Shown: positions 28,625-36,509 of the stretch, one piece after another
How the letters are laid out: every line of letters starts with the position of its first letter
Position numbering within the stretch: position 1 is the stretch's first letter
Assembly: GCA_022843805.1 (NCBI GenBank)
Contig: JALHMY010000020.1
Location: forward strand, 17,647-81,646
Origin: Fuerstiella sp.
GTDB taxonomy: Bacteria > Planctomycetota > Planctomycetia > Planctomycetales > Planctomycetaceae
Direction: 5' to 3'
Length of the DNA stretch: 64,000 nucleotides
Position numbers and translations under genes: made by a program
Notes under the pieces: generated by a model
Databases searched by the model: none
Seen by the model: only the letters and a program-made list of their open reading frames with translations
Told to the model about the DNA's origin: nothing

Positions 28625-29854
28625 TTAGGGAAGATCAATTCGCAGTGATTCGATACCTTCGGGCGGTACCGTCTGATTTACATACTGCTCAGGCACGACA
28701 ACGCCAAGTCCATCGGGGTTCAGAAGTTCAAGCTTATGATCTCCAATCGATGCACCAAAATCCTGGATTGTATACATGATCACAAACTTACCCTCCCCAT
28801 CAGTAAGACCAGACGCGGTGGATCGACCTGGCGGACTGTCCTTCTCGCCACTGTCGCTCAGCTCCGCATCAGATAAGACGGGGACGAGTCGAACCTGATA
28901 ACCGGAGAGAGGTTCGCCACTGCGAGTCAGCTGACCTGCAACAGGCGCCAGAGGAGCTCCCGTGTAGACCCTGCGATTGACAAAGCTGTAAAGACCAATT
29001 CCCAGAGCGATGGCAAACAGGATCACCGGAATCGTTCGAATCGCCCAGGCAATGAACAACTCACGCTGCTCATTTACCTCCGGCTCCTTCATCTTCGGAT
29101 TCATGATATTTTCACGTTTTGCCTGATAAGCACGTGAAATCGCTTCTGCCGCAGTTCCGGCGGTCTGAGCTGTGCTGACGACGGGCCGTGGCACTGACTC
29201 ACTCGACTTCTTGTCTTTTCTTTTGGTTGCTTCAAATTCCCTCATCATGTCGGCAACCGACGCCTTGCGCTCAGCCGCAGCGGCAGCTGACATTCCACGT
29301 CCTGAACCAGAGTTCCCCAGGACGTCGGAAGGATCAAACGCATCGGAAACGGGAGCAGCCGGAGTCAGTTCAAGAGGCATATCGGGCGATTCTGAATCGT
29401 CATCCTGAAGCGAGATCCGCTCGTCCCCATCGTCGTCCTCGCCCAGGTCGTCTTCCTCATTTTCCTCATCGTCATCCTCATCGATTTCCTCATCGTCGTC
29501 AGAGGCTTCGACGTCGGAATCGATTTCCTCATCATCGGACTCGTCATCAACAGACGATTGTTCTTCCTCATCGTCGTCTTCATCGGCCCTCGCCTCCGCG
29601 ATCTTCTTCCGCTTACGTGACGACGTCACTCGCTCAGACGGTGCCGCACGTTCCAGCGGCACGTCGTCCTCATCCGGAGGCTCAGCAGCTTCAGCAGCCG
29701 GCTTTTCAAACTCAATCTCTCCGTCCCAGGCTTCTTCGAGTGCAGGTACGACAAAGGCAGTCCCACATTTCGGACATTTGGCACTGCTGCCAGCCTTATC
29801 ATCCTTGATCTTCATGACCGCACCACACTTGGTGCAGGAATATCGAATGGTCAT
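28625..29854 (-). CDS. zinc-ribbon, acidic, single-pass membrane protein
   Basis: A 409-residue protein in four parts. Residues 6-35 are a zinc ribbon (YSCTKCGAVMK, then KCPKCGTAF: two CxxC pairs). Residues about 45-165 are Asp/Glu-rich and interrupted by a basic RKRKK patch. Residues about 272-290 are a transmembrane helix (TIPVILFAIALGIGLYSF). The C-terminal part is a small beta-sandwich similar to carboxypeptidase-regulatory modules (LTRSGEPLSGYQVRLVP). The topology implied is cytosolic zinc ribbon and acidic region, outside beta-domain. Such zinc-ribbon plus membrane proteins are common in planctomycetes. Function unknown. Confidence 0.82.
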   Translation of the reverse strand: MTIRYSCTKCGAVMKIKDDKAGSSAKCPKCGTAFVVPALEEAWDGEIEFEKPAAEAAEPPDEDDVPLERAAPSERVTSSRKRKKIAEARADEDDDEEEQSSVDDESDDEEIDSDVEASDDDEEIDEDDDEENEEDDLGEDDDGDERISLQDDDSESPDMPLELTPAAPVSDAFDPSDVLGNSGSGRGMSAAAAAERKASVADMMREFEATKRKDKKSSESVPRPVVSTAQTAGTAAEAISRAYQAKRENIMNPKMKEPEVNEQRELFIAWAIRTIPVILFAIALGIGLYSFVNRRVYTGAPLAPVAGQLTRSGEPLSGYQVRLVPVLSDAELSDSGEKDSPPGRSTASGLTDGEGKFVIMYTIQDFGASIGDHKLELLNPDGLGVVVPEQYVNQTVPPEGIESLRIDLP

Positions 29855-30045
29855 TGGAAGGACTCAGGAATGTCAGTAAACAGGATGTTCAGGAATCAGC
29901 GGTTGTCAGACGGGACAACACTTCCCGAAACATAAATGGTATTTTCAGGCAGAAAAAGGAAGACGCCGAAGGCGACCGAGTTCTCAGAGCGAGAATTCCG
30001 GTCTTCGGGAACTCTGAAGCCTCATTGTACAGAAGTCGGCAAGAA

Positions 30046-30086
30046 CAAAAAATCGCCAGGCGGGGCATCAACCCTCCGCCTGGCGA
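30046..30086 (-). terminator. intrinsic terminator of DUF1559 gene
   Basis: On the minus strand an 11-bp stem (TCGCCAGGCGG / CCGCCTGGCGA, 30053-30063 with 30076-30086) is followed by TTTTTT, 50 bases past the stop of the DUF1559 gene. Confidence 0.9.
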
Positions 30087-30135
30087 ACCTGTTCACTGAA
30101 TCCGGTCAGCGAATTCCTTTCAGCAAATCACCGAA

Positions 30136-31257
30136 TCAGAAGCCACCGCCAGGGGCGACCCCCTGTGCACGATTGCCCAGTCGCTGCCATACCTGCTCAC
30201 CAATGTTTTCACTGATGGCCCGTGCGGAGCCGTCAACAAGTGCAACCTGAACAAGCCCCGGATGTGAACTTCCGGAAAATTCCCAGAACTGTCGCTTATT
30301 GGGACCCTCAAGAGTGGAAAACATGGTCGATGGTCCTCCCCATGCCCAGCCGTCACTTGCCCTCTGGAAGTCGGTTCGGGCTGCAGCAGCCAGATTCTTC
30401 ATCACATCGCCGCCAAACCGTTCTGCTTCGCCAATTAGAATCGTGTGCGATGTACCGTCAGAGACGTCAGCAATTCGAACGGAACTATTCGCAAAAAACA
30501 TACCAAGATTACCGGACAAGGCATTCATATTGTTGGTTGCCGTAGGCGCAGACCGTGTCAGAAAATCCAGCTGTGGACCTGTTGGATCCAGCAACGCACG
30601 AAACTGTCGGGCAAACATCAGACCAGAGCCACCACATCCCGCGTAGTCATTTCCCCCACCGACAACACCTGTCGACAGTTTCACGGTGACAAGGTTGGAA
30701 GAGTCCAGAGTATAGTTCTGACTGAACTTCTGCCGATCAAAGTCACCACGTCGTGTCGGACAGTAGAACAAAGGAACTTCCGTCTGCGCTGGCGCATTTC
30801 CAACAGCTCGCCACGGCGACGGAACAGCAATAATGTCGTATGTGATTTCCGAGTTTCCGAAGACATTGAAGTCCTGACGCCAGACATCGTAGACCGGCTT
30901 CTGTTCCACAAATGGCAGAATGTGCAGCATCCAGCTGGCACCATGCAGCCCAAGATTCTGCAGACTGTTCATCGGCTCAAACGGATCAACATATCGTGGC
31001 AGCAAAGCAGTGGGAGTCAGGTCCCCGGCCCAGCGAGTGACGATCTGGCCTGGCGGAAACACCAGATGAGCATCATGATAATTGTGCAGCGCCAACGCCA
31101 GCTGCTTCAGGTTGTTCTGGCATTGCGAACGACGAGCAGATTCTCGCGCCTGCTGAATCGCAGGCAACAGCAGCGCCACCAAAATGGCAATAATGGCAAT
31201 AACCACGAGCAACTCGATCAGCGTAAAACCGCTCGATCTTCCACGAAGAGTTCGCAT
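30136..31257 (-). CDS. DUF1559 pseudopilin-like protein
   Basis: A 373-residue protein from ATG 31257, preceded by a strong AAGGAAAG. The N-terminus is a textbook prepilin-like signal: RSSGFTLIELLVVIAIIAIL with Glu at +5, then ARESARRSQCQNNLKQLALALHNYHDAH, the standard DUF1559 opening. The C-terminal family box is HPGLVQVALVDGSARAIS. The upstream part of the open frame is excluded. The protein should sit in the inner membrane with its bulk outside. It is isolated, with its own terminator. Confidence 0.95.
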   Translation of the reverse strand: MRTLRGRSSGFTLIELLVVIAIIAILVALLLPAIQQARESARRSQCQNNLKQLALALHNYHDAHLVFPPGQIVTRWAGDLTPTALLPRYVDPFEPMNSLQNLGLHGASWMLHILPFVEQKPVYDVWRQDFNVFGNSEITYDIIAVPSPWRAVGNAPAQTEVPLFYCPTRRGDFDRQKFSQNYTLDSSNLVTVKLSTGVVGGGNDYAGCGGSGLMFARQFRALLDPTGPQLDFLTRSAPTATNNMNALSGNLGMFFANSSVRIADVSDGTSHTILIGEAERFGGDVMKNLAAAARTDFQRASDGWAWGGPSTMFSTLEGPNKRQFWEFSGSSHPGLVQVALVDGSARAISENIGEQVWQRLGNRAQGVAPGGGF

Positions 31258-31570
31258 AATTCTTTCCTTCTTATGAAACCGGAAAAGATGTATCCGGAAC
31301 CAACACCGCAGATTCCTCTTTTGTAACAACCCCTTGAACAGGTAATATTGTTCAGTCTTTTTCAGTTAAATCCCAGACCATTCAGATAAATTCCACCCAG
31401 TCACCGCTAAAAACAACGACTGCAACGGACGGTACAAAATTCCCTGAAATACCATCCCCCTCAACACACCATAAAATCTATACAAGCGAACACATCTGCG
31501 GTGATTGGGCGGAAATTCGGGATTCTCGGGGATCTGACAACAGCATGACCGACTTCACGTCTGTCATTGT
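31258..31570. other. intergenic region upstream of DUF1559 gene
   Basis: 313 bases between the DUF1559 start and the end of the aminotransferase gene. A short perfect inverted repeat TGAACA / TGTTCA with an 8-base spacer (31335-31354) could be an operator, but nothing ties it to a known regulator. No gene seen. Confidence 0.4.
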
Positions 31571-32701
31571 TCAGGTTTGCAAACTGGAAGGAGGGTTACG
31601 AGCCAATCGACAAAGAATCTCTGCTCCCTCGCGTAATACATCGTCTTCCGCTGCAAACGACAGGCGAAAATGCGTGTCCGCCGGACTGAACACATTCCCG
31701 GGAATGATCAGCAGATTATTTCGAATCGCTTCTGTCACGAATTCTGTACCAGTCCCCCACGGAGTTTTCAAAAACAGATAAAATGCACCTTGACCTCCGA
31801 CAATCCGGAAATCGTTCTTCAGCAGACTGACCATCAGATCTCGCTTTTGACGGTAGTCGGCCTGATATCCTGACAAATCCTGTTCCCACGCCGTCACGCC
31901 AGCCCACTGGACAGGGTGAGGAGCACACACAAATGTAAACTGCTGTAATTTGGTCATCTGCTGAATCAGGTACTGAGGCCCATGTAAATATCCCAGCCGA
32001 AGCCCGGTCATCGAATGTGATTTGCTGAAACCATCGATGACAATGGTGCGATCGTTCCATTCGGCCGGACTTCTGAAAGGCTCGTCGTAACAAAATGCCC
32101 GGTAGATTTCGTCACTAATCAGGGCGATATCGTGCCGAGCTGCGATTTCGGCGAGCATCTGCACTTCTTCCGCGGAAGCAACAGCACCTGTGGGGTTGCC
32201 GGGACTATTGAAGAGAATGACCTTCGTCCGGTCGCTGATCGCAGCTTCCACTGCTTCTGCCCGAATCCGAAAGTCCGGATAAGTCGAAACCTGCACGACC
32301 GTACCTCCAGCCAGCGTCGTCAGGTGCTTATACATTACGAACCACGGATCAAAGATGATCACCTCATCACCTGGATTCAACAGCGTGCACAGGGCCAGCA
32401 TCAGTCCGCCACTGGTTCCCGACGTCACGAAGACCCGACGATCCGAATGTCCATACTTCTGATCAACATCACTCTGCAAAACCCTGAGCAGCGGAGCAAT
32501 ACCCTGTGTCTGACTGTAGGCGTTTTTTCCCTCCTGCACAGCCTGGCACAAAGCATCTTTGACCGGCTGAGGCGTATCAAAGTGGGGCTGACCAATGCTC
32601 AGATTGATCGGCCTCTTCATCGTGGCAGCCAGATCAAACACCTTTCGAATTCCAGAAGCGTCAATTCGATGCATCCGATCGGCAATCCACTTTTCACTCA
32701 C
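31571..32701 (-). CDS. PLP-dependent aminotransferase (class I/II)
   Basis: A 376-residue fold-type I enzyme. Landmarks are SQTQGIAPLLRVL, the cofactor-binding VTSGTSGGLMLAL, the NPTG segment FNSPGNPTGAVAS, LISDEIYRAFCYDE, the Schiff-base lysine in GFSKSHSMTGLRLGYLHG, and a substrate-carboxylate Arg in DTHFRLSFA. This pattern matches aspartate/aromatic aminotransferase-like enzymes; the amino donor cannot be fixed. The start is GTG 32701 with AAGGCG upstream. It appears to be monocistronic. Confidence 0.92.
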   Translation of the reverse strand: MSEKWIADRMHRIDASGIRKVFDLAATMKRPINLSIGQPHFDTPQPVKDALCQAVQEGKNAYSQTQGIAPLLRVLQSDVDQKYGHSDRRVFVTSGTSGGLMLALCTLLNPGDEVIIFDPWFVMYKHLTTLAGGTVVQVSTYPDFRIRAEAVEAAISDRTKVILFNSPGNPTGAVASAEEVQMLAEIAARHDIALISDEIYRAFCYDEPFRSPAEWNDRTIVIDGFSKSHSMTGLRLGYLHGPQYLIQQMTKLQQFTFVCAPHPVQWAGVTAWEQDLSGYQADYRQKRDLMVSLLKNDFRIVGGQGAFYLFLKTPWGTGTEFVTEAIRNNLLIIPGNVFSPADTHFRLSFAAEDDVLREGAEILCRLARNPPSSLQT

Positions 32702-32857
32702 GTCATTCGCCTTTTTTTACTTCGATGAAATTTAAAACACGGGCCTTACTGAGGGCCTGGTTTCATGATCCGCCGCCGTATTCTGGAATACATCCGGTTC
32801 CGGAACAAGGTTGAAGGGTTTTCAGCACTTCCAGGTTGCAGGCCGCTTCAGCGGGTT

Positions 32858-33562
32858 TCAGGCCGCTTCAACTGGTCGCCGCCTTTTCCGCCGCACAATT
32901 CGATAGACCATGGAATTGCCCTGCTTATCACAAACATCAAAAATGCCCATGTTGCGAAAACACCAGGCCGCTTTTTGACAAAGCCACCGGGGATAGCCCG
33001 AGATATCGGCCAGCTCATGTGTTGTAAATCGCTCCGGGACAACAAGCTCCAAAGCGTCCCACAACTGAGCGGGTGTGGTAAACTGAAAGTGCTGCGATAC
33101 AGTCACCAGGCAGCGATCCTGCACACTATGTTTTTTTCGCCAGGAACTCCGATCCGTCGGAGGTATCCGAACTTCCGTCTGATCTGTCAGCAATACGTCC
33201 AGACGCAGTCGCCGATTCGGAAAAACACCGGCAAAATGCACGAGGTCCTGAAATACATGCATCAGGCTTTGTCGCAGTGGACTATACCTCGAACTGACGA
33301 TCTCCCCATCTCTTCGATCCATCCGAACAATCAGTTTTCGACTGGCAAGCGGCTTGACGACGATGACTCGGTGGGACTTCAGCAGATCCTGGACCTTGCG
33401 ACGAATCGCCGAGAGCGAAGCACACTGAATCTCAATCAGTCGGTCGCCCGAATCAATACAGTCAATTCGGTATCCGCCAACAGTAACCTCATGCAACTCG
33501 CTATTGCTTACATAATGCTCTTTGAGCTGCTGATGCAATGATGTGGCCAATGCTGAATTCAT
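32858..33562 (-). CDS. possible PD-(D/E)XK-fold protein with C-terminal wHTH-like region
   Basis: A 234-residue cytosolic protein. The N-terminal half reads as a restriction-endonuclease-like core: an Asp in YRIDCIDSGDRL followed by L-I-E-I-Q, then KVQDLLKSHRVIVVKPL, matching the D...E-x-Q variant of PD-(D/E)XK. The C-terminal 70 residues (FTTHELADISGYPRWLCQKAAWCFRNMGIFD) look like a winged helix. The terminus is basic (RRKRRRP). I know no characterised member; similar uncharacterised proteins occur in planctomycetes. DNA or RNA processing is an inference. ATG start. Confidence 0.72.
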   Translation of the reverse strand: MNSALATSLHQQLKEHYVSNSELHEVTVGGYRIDCIDSGDRLIEIQCASLSAIRRKVQDLLKSHRVIVVKPLASRKLIVRMDRRDGEIVSSRYSPLRQSLMHVFQDLVHFAGVFPNRRLRLDVLLTDQTEVRIPPTDRSSWRKKHSVQDRCLVTVSQHFQFTTPAQLWDALELVVPERFTTHELADISGYPRWLCQKAAWCFRNMGIFDVCDKQGNSMVYRIVRRKRRRPVEAA

Positions 33563-34084
33563 CCCTGATCGAGGTGACGCCCCGGAATCCCTCGGTGGCG
33601 AACCGTTCCCCGATAATCTTCCACCGAATCTTTAGCCGCAGCCGGTGGCCGCGATTCTTTCGACATCCTTAATCTTATGAGCTTTCGGAAATCGCCTGCT
33701 ACCCCAACTCGCTGCCAGCAAGTCGTTTCGTAATCGTTTTGCCACAAGGCTGCCACAACTGAACGCATGAACCCTTATGTGGCAGAAAATGAGTCCGTTG
33801 ATATGTTGCCAAAACACAGCATTTGTCGCTCGCCGGCAACCACCAGTGTTGCATTCCGGCATCAAATGTTGCCGGAATTCCCCATGGGTGGCATCACCCA
33901 TGTTGCATTTTCGAAACAAGTCGATCTGACCCACCACAATTCCTGTTGCTGTTGAGTTTCTGCTGCAGATTGCGGCCGTCATCCTGCAACTCTGAGCAAC
34001 GTTTGAGTGATGTTGAGGCAATTCGCCTCCTCTTCATGACAATTCAAACAGCGCCGATCAGGCGGTCAGTTCCAGCAAAAAGAA
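33563..34084. other. intergenic region with two adjacent hairpins
   Basis: 522 bases without a convincing gene. It contains two close palindromes at 33853-33902 (separate entry); the short open frames here have no protein-like composition. Confidence 0.5.
33853..33902. repeat. two adjacent short palindromes
   Basis: First stem ATTCCGGCA / TGCCGGAAT (33853-33861 with 33870-33878), second CATGGGTG / CACCCATG (33883-33890 with 33895-33902). Both are perfect, five bases apart, and lie in the centre of a 522-base gap. TGTTGC-type words recur around them. They could be a structured RNA, operator pair or mobile relic. Confidence 0.6.
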
Positions 34085-35389
34085 ATGATGCTCAATCCGT
34101 ATTCACAGGTTTTCCGGACGCAGGCCTTTGGCTCAGCCAGCGCCGTCAGCAACAGCAGCATATCATCAGGATGGCGGGCTGTGATGATGATCGCGATACT
34201 GACCATTGTCATCACTCCGGTGTCGGAATGTCTGGCTGGTTCGCAACCTCGCCTGATCGAAGTCTCCGCTGACTCAGCGCAATACGTCGGCCGCGTGATT
34301 GCGGTAGACAGTGATTTTTGTCACCTCATGGATCGTTTCGGAAGAATAGATCAGTTGCCCGTCGCATCGGTAAAGACGATGAAAGTTGTTTCCGAGCAGT
34401 TCCGGACCGCCACGCCAGGAGAAATGCGGGAAAAACTGCGACGTGAATTCCCCGGCTACGAAACATCCGGATCCACACATTACCTTGTTGTGGCGCCACG
34501 AGATCGAGTGGCTGACTACGCGACACTTTTCGAAGGCGTTTTCCGGCAGGTCGAACAATTCTTCAGGGTCCGAGGTTTTCGGGTTACCACTCCGGACAAC
34601 ATCCTTGTCGCCGTCGTGTTTGGAACCAGAGAAGAGTTCGAAGAATATTGCCGCCGTGACGATGTTGCTTCTCCCTCGTCACTCCGAGGTTATTACTCAC
34701 TTCGTTCGAACAGAGTTGCCCTTTTCGATGATTCCCGTCTGCTTTCTGCCGTGACCGAAAAACCAGCAGGCCAAACACCCGGTCCGGATGTTTTGCCGGG
34801 AATGCCCGGGACTTCCGACAACCTCGCAGTCACGGCATTGCTCAATGGCAAATCTGTGCAACTCGGCCTGAATCAGGCAGCCGCTATGTCCAGCGAAACA
34901 GCCAATGTGATCATCCATGAGGCGACTCATCAGGTCGGTCACAACATCGGCATCCACTCGCGGATGAATCGCACCCCGTCGTGGCTGATGGAGGGACTTG
35001 CTACCGTACTGGAAGCACCAGGCATGCGTGATAAATCCTCACATCCGGGATTAGAATCCCGTCTGAACAGCGAGCGTCTGCACTGGTTTCAAACACAATA
35101 TGAGTCTCGCCGCAGGCTCGGCGACATTGCCCGTATCGTAGCCGACGAGGAAATGTTCAGCACCCAGGTCCTTGATGCGTATAGTGCCGCATGGGCTCTG
35201 ACCTATTTCATGTCAGAGAATCCGGCCCGCACAACTCAGTTCGCCCGCTACATCCGGATCGTGGAAAGCCGGGATCCGACAAAGCTGTATTCGCCTGAAG
35301 ATCGCCTCAGGGATTTTCAGACAGCCTTCGGTGATATTGCGAGACTTGAAGTTGAGTTTCTGCGATTCATGGATCGTATGTCGGAATAA
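34085..35389 (+). CDS. DUF1570 zinc-metallopeptidase-like protein
   Basis: A 434-residue secreted protein. The signal peptide core is IAILTIVITPVSECLAG; the reported ATG gives a long polar lead, so the true start may be ATG 34184 or 34187. A short beta-module follows (YVGRVIAVDSDFCHLMDRFG). The catalytic block is I-I-H278-E-A-T-H282 with a downstream Glu in SWLMEGLATVLE, a gluzincin-like zinc site, as in the DUF1570 family. All putative ligands are present. Function is unknown; a cell-surface protease is plausible. A hairpin follows the stop. Confidence 0.88.
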   Translation: MMLNPYSQVFRTQAFGSASAVSNSSISSGWRAVMMIAILTIVITPVSECLAGSQPRLIEVSADSAQYVGRVIAVDSDFCHLMDRFGRIDQLPVASVKTMKVVSEQFRTATPGEMREKLRREFPGYETSGSTHYLVVAPRDRVADYATLFEGVFRQVEQFFRVRGFRVTTPDNILVAVVFGTREEFEEYCRRDDVASPSSLRGYYSLRSNRVALFDDSRLLSAVTEKPAGQTPGPDVLPGMPGTSDNLAVTALLNGKSVQLGLNQAAAMSSETANVIIHEATHQVGHNIGIHSRMNRTPSWLMEGLATVLEAPGMRDKSSHPGLESRLNSERLHWFQTQYESRRRLGDIARIVADEEMFSTQVLDAYSAAWALTYFMSENPARTTQFARYIRIVESRDPTKLYSPEDRLRDFQTAFGDIARLEVEFLRFMDRMSE

Positions 35390-35393
35390 GAGC

Positions 35394-35420
35394 CAGTCCG
35401 GGAACGAGCTGCCCGGACTG
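35394..35420. terminator. hairpin terminator between convergent genes
   Basis: A perfect 9-bp stem CAGTCCGGG / CCCGGACTG (35394-35402 with 35412-35420), with CCCTTTTC downstream, lies between the convergent DUF1570 gene and the MreB-like gene. Confidence 0.65.
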
Positions 35421-35453
35421 CCGGATTCCCTTTTCGAACAAGTTGACAACGGG

Positions 35454-36509
35454 CTATGCGGCCACGCTTTCCCCTGCCCTCGATCGTGCCTCAAGTTCCG
35501 CAAAAATCAACGCGCCTCTGACGACGGCAATGTCCGGATCCGGAGCAATTCGCACGGCAAGAATACGATCGGCGATCTGATGTTCTATCAGACGCTCTGT
35601 CAGCAGACTTGCGAATCCGGCCGTCTTGACCGCACCTCCGCTCAGCATGATTCCAAGTCGCTGATTCTGCAGGCTGCCTCGCAGTGATTCTGCGGACAAC
35701 AGCTGTACTATGGCTCGCGTCACCCGATCCAGTACCACGGTATATAGTTTCAGCATCATTCGTTCACGTTCACCCATCGCATGCCGCAGATTGATTTCAC
35801 TGCGCTGCTTCCATGCGCGAACATTTTCAAGATCCAGATAGCAGGCCCCGTCTTCATCCCACGAGTGGACTCGAAACTGCCTCGAAATCTCAGAATCAAT
35901 CCAGTTACTTCCCACATCCAGCGACAATGTTCCGAGCGCACGTCCCAGCCTCGAAATACAAATTTCGGTACTTTCCGCACCCATCACGATGCTGATCCCG
36001 CTAAACGCCGTACTGCTGCCCGCCGCCAGATTTGCAGCTTCTGCCGGATTGACAATCAGCGGCTCATATCCGGCCATTTGCACAAGCCGACACAAAAATT
36101 CTCGATTCCTGATCGCATAAGGTGTCTCATCAGCGGTGCCGGGAAGAGTAATGGCACACAGATTGAGACTTCCTGACGGCTCCGGAAGAATCGCCTGCAC
36201 AAGCAGATGCACCATCTGCCTCGCCGGAGGATCATCCGCTGGAATGACCCCGTCACAAATCAAAGGAGTACATGGAAGGCGACTGAGCCATCTCACCTGC
36301 TCAGCCTGATTGCCCACAACAGCAAGCGAATCTTCACAGACGGCATAAGAGATCTGCCGTTCTTCGAGCGTTCGTCGGTGAGGCTCTGTATTCCGGAGCA
36401 AAGCATATTCACAGCGTTCCGCAAAAAGCGACAGCCTCTCCGGATGTTCAGGATTGCGAAATGCTGATCGGATTCTGCTGCATCCAAAATCTATTGCTGT
36501 AATCATCAT
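35454..36509 (-). CDS. MreB-like actin-family ATPase paralogue
   Basis: A 351-residue cytosolic protein of the actin/Hsp70 ATPase superfamily. Phosphate-1 reads AIDFGCSRIRSAF (residues 5-17). The phosphate-2 region (171-190, GISIVMGAESTEICISRLG) is followed by GTLSLDVGSNWIDSEISRQF, which parallels the MreB 'VDIGGGTTE...R.GGD.FD..I' block, but the D-x-G-x-G core is replaced by M-G-A-E-S. The adenosine motif is GIMLSGGAVKTAGFASLLTE (286-305), followed by PDIAVVRGALIFAE. Nucleotide hydrolysis may be reduced; this is inferred from the altered loop. Its ATG overlaps the stop of the SLBB-like membrane protein gene (ATGA). It could be a polymerising or switch-like partner of that protein. It is not a canonical mreB: no mreC/mreD nearby. 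Confidence 0.8.
   Translation of the reverse strand: MMITAIDFGCSRIRSAFRNPEHPERLSLFAERCEYALLRNTEPHRRTLEERQISYAVCEDSLAVVGNQAEQVRWLSRLPCTPLICDGVIPADDPPARQMVHLLVQAILPEPSGSLNLCAITLPGTADETPYAIRNREFLCRLVQMAGYEPLIVNPAEAANLAAGSSTAFSGISIVMGAESTEICISRLGRALGTLSLDVGSNWIDSEISRQFRVHSWDEDGACYLDLENVRAWKQRSEINLRHAMGERERMMLKLYTVVLDRVTRAIVQLLSAESLRGSLQNQRLGIMLSGGAVKTAGFASLLTERLIEHQIADRILAVRIAPDPDIAVVRGALIFAELEARSRAGESVAA

Noticed and set aside
35454-36509. Annotation as canonical mreB, ftsA or pilM
   Set aside because: The phosphate-2 core is changed and no mreC/mreD, ftsZ or pilN/O neighbours exist, so only an MreB-like family call is supported.
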